Assembly: GCF_030936135.1 (NCBI RefSeq)
Contig: NC_082637.1
Coordinates: forward strand, 59,240,775-59,304,774
DNA length: 64,000 nucleotides
Source: Gavia stellata
Taxonomy: Eukaryota; Chordata; Aves; Gaviiformes; Gaviidae
Direction of reading: 5' to 3'
Numbering within the stretch: position 1 is the stretch's first letter; each line of letters begins with the position of its first letter. The notes beneath the pieces were generated by a model. That model had not been told where the DNA came from. It was given only the letters and a program-made list of their open reading frames with translations, and ran no database searches. This document shows positions 55,814 through 64,000 of this stretch, piece by piece. Made by a program: the position numbers and the translations under genes.

Positions 55814-58800
55814 CTGTGCCAGTGCAAAAAAACAAACAAACAAAAAAACCAAAACAAAACAAAAACAAAACCCACCTCCACATGAGTGAATTACAATCCA
55901 TACTTCAGTATTGCTTTGCAGCTAGCATTAGGAGGGACTTATTGAAGACAGCGCTAAAACATCATGAAATTGAACACCTGCAAGTAGTTGCCTATTTATT
56001 ATCTTCATAACACAGATTTGTGATGGCTCACTAACTGCTAAAAGAATTACTACTAAGTTATATCTTAGCAGCATTAAAAGATAAAAATTCTAACATCCAT
56101 GCAAAACCAAAACTATATCAGAAAAGAGAATAACATGAAGAAAGTAAGCTGTAACCTATTTTACATCCCTCCTGCCCTAGCATTTATAGGCTACAGAAGC
56201 ATGAAAAGATGTATAAGCACAGTCTTCACAGCACTGGAATCTGTACTTGTCAGTAAGCTGATGTCACACAGAGCTTGCACTCTGCATTGCATCTCTTTCC
56301 CATCAGGTCTGTACTTCCATAGCTAATCAGACATTTGCTCTGTACTGCAGCATATTTTAATTCTGCTAGCTCAGCACAGAGATGCTTCATCCTTCTACTT
56401 ATTCGTATAATAATGGTCTTTGAAAAGTACTTAACACATAACCTGAAAAAAACCTAATCACCAATCTCTGGTTAAGTCTGTGTACTTCACTAAAATTCTG
56501 CAGGGACTACATAGTGCCTAGAGTTTTCAGTGCTAGTGACATGAAGGCCATTCACTTCCAAGTAATGTTCTCCCAGTTGGTTCTGAACACAAGTAACCAC
56601 ATCTTCTCTTCATTGTGTGCCCATGCTATTGAATCATTAACTAGAGCTGTCAGTCTTCTCAAAAGTTCCCACAGACGTCTCTGAATCCAGCAGCAAATGC
56701 ACTAAACGTCCCTCCCCTTCACCTCGCTATTCTGTCAAAATTATAACACATTATGCTGTTACCAAGCGTAACAACCAAAAATATAGAAAAATACAAGTTC
56801 TACTCCAGAGCTCACCAACTGAACACTCAAAAAAAGCAACACATGAACTACCACACTGGATCTATCCTTGAGTCCAAACATCACCCAGACTTCTCTGGCA
56901 GAAAACTCCTGGTGCAAGCCAATTGTAGTGTTTTGCTCCTCTCCAGCTTGTCCACTCATGCCACTACTTCCAGTTCAGTCCACCATGGCATTATTTCAAA
57001 TAACTGAAATGATGCCAAATTTAATTGCTGATGGCTGATGCAGAGAAAACTGAACTTATCTGCAATGGCTTTGTATTCCTAAACTGCTCCTCTCAGAGAC
57101 TGGTAATCCACAGATTGTTAGAGGTCTTATTTCAGATTTACTTGTAGACTAGACTATGGACCTCTTCTGGTTCTTAGCTTTACAGGGGCCTATCATTCTC
57201 TGAACACTACCAGTTGCTTCTTGGTAGGTTACCATTGACATATAGCTTGTCCTCCTGTTCTTTCCAGTGCAAGCACGCTCTTTTTTAACACCTAAAGGTT
57301 CTGTCCAGATGTTTAAGAGAAAAAAAGGTATTTTTCCTCTCTTTTGAATTGTGGCCATTTTTACTAAACTTCACTCCTTTTCAGCCCCATGCTTTCAACT
57401 ACTTTAATACAAATTGCAGTTTTCCCCTACTATACCTTATCTCAGGCAGTCACTAGTAACGATTAAGTAACAGAAAAATTTCAAAAACAACAACAAAAAA
57501 ACCCCAAATCAACAAAAGCATAAATATAAAGTAAATGGGGGTGTCAATTTTTAATTCTACATCTGTTAGATGTAGAACTACTAGCATGGTTTCCTTAGGG
57601 AAACAGGCTGATGACGCATATATCTGCTTGTTGCTCAATTTCTTTTGAGCTCCTTAACCAACTGCACTTGAATTTTATAGAGAAAAATATGTCAAAAGAC
57701 AGGTATGAACCTGAAGGTTCATGGAAGTAGATGTTCAGGCAAAGGATGACTCTTCCAGAAGGCTGCCTGCCCTCAGGAGCTCGACACCAAAAAACTGGAA
57801 GAGGTACCTGAGAAGTGCCTTGAGAGCAAAGCTTTTGTGAAAATATGTATTTTGTTAGATTTCAGAGGACCTTGCCAAAGGACGAATCATAAATAAACTA
57901 TGTTACATTTGTTCTGCCATTCAGAGTTGCTTATTTTATTTTATTTTATTGTTTTATTTTACTGTTTTATTGTTGTGATAGAACAAGTCAGAGAAAAGGA
58001 TGTTTTGTGGCCCAACTTGGAGCTTTCAGGATGGGAGAATTTTTTACATTGTGATGACTGAAGTATATTCAAAGAGAAACACAGGTAATAAAAATACAGG
58101 TAAATAAGGTGTGCTGGGGGGTGTTGGAAGTGCAAAAGGAAAAGTCAAATAGAGAAAAGAAACACAGGGTTTAGTGAAGCCGGCAGAAAACAAAACACTG
58201 AAATAACAAAAATCCACTGTCCTGAGACATTCCACACATGCCTATGGCTGGCGATCTCCCACTGCTACTGCCCTAAATTAAATCTGGCACCTTTCCCAAG
58301 CATTAACACTAATATACCCTGCCCTGTAGAAAGCAGTCTACTTGGGAAAACCATTCTTTGATTATTTTTCCTTTTGTATATGGAATGCACCACTTCAAAG
58401 ACAGTAGACATGCAAACTGCTAAGTAGTTAGCCTTCATCATCACTCCAAATTACTAACTCACACAGCTATTTCAAACTCCGTAATAAGTGCTAATAGCCC
58501 TCTGCACTAAGCAACTGTATTTTCACTCAAAATTTTTTCCCATTAGAAAGAAAATAAAGATAAAATAATTTTTGGAACTACATGTAAGTATAGATTGAAA
58601 ATGTAATTATGACTTTTTCTAAAAAAGAAGTAACCTGAAGCTAAGCCAAACTTATTTGCAAACAGATGTCATAAAAAAACCCTAACACAAACCTAAACTC
58701 AAAGAAGACTTGGTGTTTTATCTTAGTTTTTATTAAGAAAGCAATTCTCCTGTGATGATTGTAGCAAGGTAATACTAGCATGTGGGAAGGGAGCTAATGA

Positions 58801-61800
58801 CAGACACATATCCTGTCTAATTTAAGATTTGTTTTCATGTAATTTTCAACAAGCATGTGGAAAAACTACATATTGCCAGTATAATTTTGCAATCTACATT
58901 ATTATTGGTCATTAAGTTAAACAGTTGGTTTGTGGAATATGATACTTTCAGCAATGACGGTAGCTCCCCAAATCCCCAAACAACTCTAGTTGCATCTTGC
59001 TAATATTCAGAACATTTTCTGGGACTACTGCGGCTTTTTACAGCCATTACGCTATATATTTTCCTTCTGCCCAACACGCAACAGGAACAGAATGTCTGGT
59101 AGCTATCAATAGCATTGTATCTAGCTTTTAACTAACAAGGTAAAAGCACTACCTTATTTTAAATACTAATTCAACAAAATGAGCATGATGAAAACAAATA
59201 CAGATTACTGCATATTTGAAGGCAACAATATCAGGACAAAGGGATCAGATTGCTACTAGTAAAAGAAGGAACTTATGTCAGCACACTAAAACCTACAATC
59301 TCATCCCTAAAAGTCAGTATTTCACAGACATCCCCAGTACAGTTTTGTCCCATTCTCATCTGTGTACGCTATAAACTCTCACAGTGTAATGGTAACAAAG
59401 GTGATTAAAGAGTAGGCCCATTTGTAAAACATCCTTTAAAAGAAAATTACTGCTAAAAATATATATAAAATTGTTTCATATAATTCTACATGTTTCTTGT
59501 AGTAATTTTTAATACGTTTTATCTAAATGCTGTTCCATTTCATTTGGGAAAGATTAGATATTTTCACCAAGACAAGACCCTTTGAAATGTTTCTTTTCCA
59601 TTCTCCTTTCCCAGTAAAATTATAAAGACTGCACACACACACATAGATGATCAACCATCACAACAGGGAATTATTACCAAAACAATTGTGCCCAGTATCT
59701 GGAAATCACTCTCCTCTCCAACGCTCTGTATATTCTCACTTAATGGTCCTGGGAAGTACAACAAGAAACTACTCCATACCCTCAATCTCAAATTTAGGCA
59801 ATAAACTACATCTATCCTGCAGCCCCCGAAGACCTTTATTTTAAAAGTAATCTAACACACTTGAAGAGTATTTTCAAGCATCACCTTTTCCTTAGAAGGT
59901 TTTACACTGTAAGTACTATCTGATGGGTATACCCTATATATAACCCTACCAGGCTGACTGGAAATCTGCAGCTGCATGTTTCCTCTTCATGAATGCATAC
60001 TGAAAAGGCAATGATTTTTCCCATGATACAAACTGGTAAACATGAAAGTTGATAAGCATTTTCAAATTTAACTATAGGTATCTATCTAATGGGCTAGTAA
60101 ACTGAGCATTTTGCGTATCCTACCTGCAAAGGATCTATACACTCCAACAACAGTGATCTGATTTACATTCCAACATTTCCAATACTCTGATCATACCTAC
60201 AATAATAGTAAATTCTTGGGCTGAACAGACCAGTTGTGTCCAAATGCAGTGGCTTATCCATAAGCCAGGACTAAGCTCATTTGAAGTACATTATATAGCT
60301 CAAGTCTAGTAAGCTCTGGAAGAGTTGTGCCCCATGACCGTAGAACCAAGACAAAGAAAGCCACTTCTCTGACTGGAGTCGTCAAGGCCCAGATGGTCTT
60401 GTAAACATTATTGTCTTCTTCCATCTCAACCCCAGAAAGCAGCAGAGGCAGAAGTTCAACTTAGGTGTGGCATTACAAGGTAGAGTTTACAAGCCAGTTC
60501 AGTGCAGATTTGTATTTAACTAACGTGTTGCTCTTGGAAGTGCACTGTGCAGTGTAGTTGAGATTCTTTGTCATCAGGTGTCTCTGCACCACAGCATGTC
60601 CTGGGTAATATGTTTTTTTCCAATGTCTAACCATTCACCTAATCTGTCATTACTCTCAACAATGAAGAAATACGAAAGATGGCATCTCTTCACCAGTCTG
60701 CCCCTCACAAAACTTTATGAACCCATCAACGAGCTCCAATGGAAATCCGTTAATGTCTAAAAAATTTTCCTATGCTGACACTTTCTATGACAGAAAGTTA
60801 GTATCTCCTAAAGGGGGAAGACAGCACTGTTATTTCCGCTAAGGAGAAGGTACGTGAAACTCAACTATTACCTACTGTAATAAACGCATACTTACTGACC
60901 AACAACAAAAATGTACATACGACTATAAACTAATCCAGGATGGGTATTAGAGACAGAGCTCTGGTCTTTGCTGTAGCCTGCATATCAGAGAAGTGGGAGC
61001 ACAAATCAAGCTGCAAAGAACACTGGAGTCTTGTTTCCAAACATGTTTTATTTCTGCTGCAAGAACAACAGCAGTGTATTTCCACAGAATTATTGTACAT
61101 AATTCTCCTATTAAAGTCCTCTGCATAAAACTTAGCTCACAGACTAAGAGGATTCTCTATATTTGTCTAGAATTTCCAAGCATCTTTTAAGCTACAAAAA
61201 ACCCAAAACACGCTGCTTGGTTTTTTACCTCTTTTTAAAAAGCAATAATAAAATCAACACATAAAGTAAATGCAACAAATATTCCACATCTGCATTTCAG
61301 TAAACATGTAATACTCTATTCTTCTCAATATCTCACTCAGAAGCAGTTCACACAGAATGCTTTCGTGGACTGATAGTTCAGTAATATGCTGTAACCAATG
61401 CAATAAACTGTAATAATAATTACCTACTCATATATTTTGACAGCCACAACCACTACAGTAACCAATTGCATCAAACTTTCAGCTTTCTTCACCTCAGGCC
61501 TTGAAGCATGTCAGAGGCTACACAGGTACATGTAGAGTGATGTAATGGACTGTTTTTATCAATTACCTGTATTAGCCCTGAGAAGAGTTAAGTGTACAAC
61601 GATGCCCACAGATGCTTCTACGTTAAAAAGTTGTGAATAACAAAGGTGGAAATTTTTTGAGGAAGAAAGCTTCATAACAAACCCATTTATTTGGAAGATG
61701 CAAAGGAACAGATGTATAAAAACAATCTGAGACAGACATGCACCACCTCACGAAAAAAGATCTTTGAAAAAATCAATGCTAGCACAGTTGTATCATAACT

Positions 61801-63400
61801 TGGCAGTATTAAACAAGAACCGTAATCTTCCAAGCAAGCAGAGCTTTGCTTTAGAAATCTACAATGTTTTCCTGCATTCAGAATCAAAGCCCACAGGAGG
61901 AGCAGAAAACCGTATCAAAACATTCTCTACAATTTTTACATTAATGATAAAATATAACTAATACTTATTATTATGAACAAGGAAATAGCCTTTTATCTGT
62001 CAGCTTGTGTGTGTGACTGGGGTACGTATTAGAAGACTGTTCTTATCTACCTACAACTGCATTTCATCCACCTTTAATGCATAAAAAAGTTAGGTTTAAT
62101 CTGATAGCAAATGAAGGACAACATAAGCCACAAAAGCTGAAGCATTAATTACACCATCTTTCTCTAGGTGCTGGCAGGCACCAAAGACAAAGTAGATTCC
62201 TTCAGAGAGATAAATTAGTCTTAGGTCTGTTTTCCCCAGTCCTTGCCAGCAGTCTGCCAACCATTTACAAAAGCCAGCTATCTAGATCTGCAAGCAAGTT
62301 TTGGTTAAAACACTTTCACAGAAACACTGCCTAGTATGTAATTTCCAGAGCTAAGCTATCAGCCTGATTAACACCAAAACTATCAGTCCCCTCAAATGCA
62401 CTTTCAAAGAGCATTTCGTTTCCTCCGCCCACTCCAAAAATAGTATTTCCTTCCCATGTTTGGTCCACATATGTATTAACTGCATAAGAAATACGGTTTG
62501 ATATTTATCTATCTTCAGCATAACTAAGGAAGTACTTTGGAGAAAGGTACTTGTAGCTAAAAATAAGTAACAAAACTAGTTATTATACTACTTGCTGTTG
62601 CAGTGTATTGACAATTCATCACTATGCTAACACATCTCATGATTTTTCACCATGGTGACAGAGCTCCTGATCCCTTGCATACTGGAGACTGTGAATATAA
62701 ACATCAGATGCCAAAGCAATAAAAGAAGCAAATCTCTTTGAACAGGAAGGAAAAGAAACTTAAGGGACATTATGTGAGGAACGAGCACCTCCTCTGGGCC
62801 CAGAAATTCCTCCTGCCCAGTCCAGGGTGTCCAAGGAGCAGAGTGGAGTTGGTGTCCCCATCTAAGGGTCAAGCTGAGGGTCACAGCTGCTGCTTTTGTG
62901 TTTGCAGGTTCAACCAGTAGCAGAACCGAGCATATCACACACAGGGCATTGACACAGCTGGTCACATGCGCAGTGCCACAGATGAGGCACTGCCTTCAAC
63001 AGCACCCACATACAGGACTCTCATAAACATAAGCATGAACAGCCAAGTCCCCTCCTCCTTGTGGGCTGGCAAAGACTGAAGGTCACTAGTGCAGCACATA
63101 CACGACAGTCTCCAGGTTTACAAGCACATGCATGTTTGTGGATATCCAAAGTACCACCATGGCCCCTTTGCCCACCCAGTAGCCCTGCCCCAATCCCAGG
63201 CCCCCTTACCTGCCCCACAGGTCCCCAACTTGTCAGGTGGTCCAGCTTGGTGCTCACTGCAGACACACAGCACTTGTCCCACAGGCACCCCACACTTACA
63301 GGTTGTGACAGTGTGCTCTCCCTGTCCCACTCCCCCACACCTGACCGTTATCTCCCATAACCCTGTGCAAGTGACAACCACCAGTGGTAGTCATAACAAA
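55814..63400. other. RNF38 upstream intron or 5' flank; no exon found
   Basis: 7.6 kb to the right of the first visible RNF38 exon. I searched for coding of the human N-terminal residues (ending HFKAFFQ) on the minus strand and did not find it. There is no CpG island. A GC-richer block at 62760-63380 stands out. The remainder is AT-rich and unassigned. Confidence 0.5.
57931..57972. repeat. (TTTTA)n-like simple repeat
   Basis: About eight imperfect ATTTT/GTTTT pentamers in 42 bp. Confidence 0.85.
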
Positions 63401-64000
63401 TGTGTCTGGTCATGATGGCTGCATCTGGCTCAGAGTGGATAAGGGGGAGACAGATTAACAACACAATAACCACCTAGCCACACCACTGGTCAATGTTCAA
63501 CTCAAGCCAAACTCAGAAGAAACTAAATTCTGTGGTGAGTACGTAAATATGACTATGAGTCAATCACCTTACCCCCATAAATAGCGAGCAGCCCAAGAGC
63601 CCTTTGAGCTCTCCTGCACGGTAGCGGGCTGCACGCCAGGATCTCCCCTTGAGTGGGCACACCTCTCAAAGTTACTCCTTGAGGCTTCCTTCCCACAACA
63701 GATTCTCAGTAAGTGACTAATAGCATGCTGAAACTTTGAAACCTTAGCTAAGTGATATAAGGGATTGATCATGCATACATAATCCTTTAGACATAAACCA
63801 TTGACCAAGTCTGGGACTAGGATCGGCTCTAGCCATACGTAGACTCCTCTCTGAGAGGGAGTTTAGAAAACAAGGGGTCCTTTCTGAACCTCACAACTCA
63901 ACAGGAGGGTCTCCCTGACAGTTTTGTCTGACCCTGTCCTCTATGCAGTAACACAAGTGTACCTTGCCATTGAATTTGGTTAAAATACTGTTTCATTTAC
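63400..64000 (+). mobile_element. Putative avian LTR, running off the right edge
   Basis: The segment ACCCCCATAAATAGCGAGCA then GAGCTCTCCTGCACGGTAGC and GGGCTGCACGCCAGGATCTC looks like the TATA box and transcript-start region of a known kind of avian endogenous-retrovirus LTR. The ATAAATA element is at about 63576-63582. A 5' boundary near 63400-63415 (TGTGTCTGG) is a guess, and no 3' boundary is visible. No viral coding sequence is present in the window. If correct, its promoter points rightwards, antisense to RNF38. Confidence 0.5.

Overview
This is a stretch of an amniote nuclear genome, almost certainly a bird. The genes are spliced with GT/AG introns. The interspersed repeats are mostly CR1 LINE fragments, and there is a solo LTR of the common avian ERVL type. 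Intronic DNA is AT-rich and the single promoter is a CpG island. No bacterial or phage features, CRISPR arrays, rRNA or tRNA genes were seen.

Two protein-coding genes are recognised, both on the minus strand. Positions 1-12823 hold TRIM14, a RING-less B-box/coiled-coil/PRY-SPRY protein acting in antiviral innate signalling. All six coding exons are found and join in phase to 428 codons; only the last few codons and the 3'UTR lie off the left edge. Its first exon sits in a CpG island (about 12430-13210). Positions about 24890-55813 hold RNF38, a RING-H2 E3 ubiquitin ligase. Ten coding exons join in phase to 461 residues plus a stop, followed by a 3'UTR that probably runs to about 24.9 kb. The N-terminal exon(s) and promoter were not found in the 8.2 kb upstream and probably lie off the right edge.

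Between the genes (13.2-24.9 kb) there is no recognisable host gene. This interval holds at least four CR1 fragments in both orientations, two G-rich runs that could form quadruplexes, and unexplained single-copy-looking DNA with two longer-than-expected ORFs. RNF38 introns hold three more CR1 fragments, all antisense to the gene. One is young enough to keep a 204-codon ORF. Another lies about 50 bp from a 3' splice site. TRIM14 intron 1 holds an antisense solo LTR with a near-perfect target duplication. The right edge (about 63.4-64.0 kb) looks like another LTR running out of the window.

Human TRIM14 (9q22) and RNF38 (9p13) are on opposite arms of chromosome 9, whose avian counterpart is chromosome Z. 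Their adjacency here suggests a Z-linked segment with a rearranged gene order. The two genes share the ubiquitin/innate-signalling theme only loosely, and nothing indicates that they work together. I found no convincing new biological system; the findings concern gene structure, repeat insertions near splice sites, and odd ORFs.
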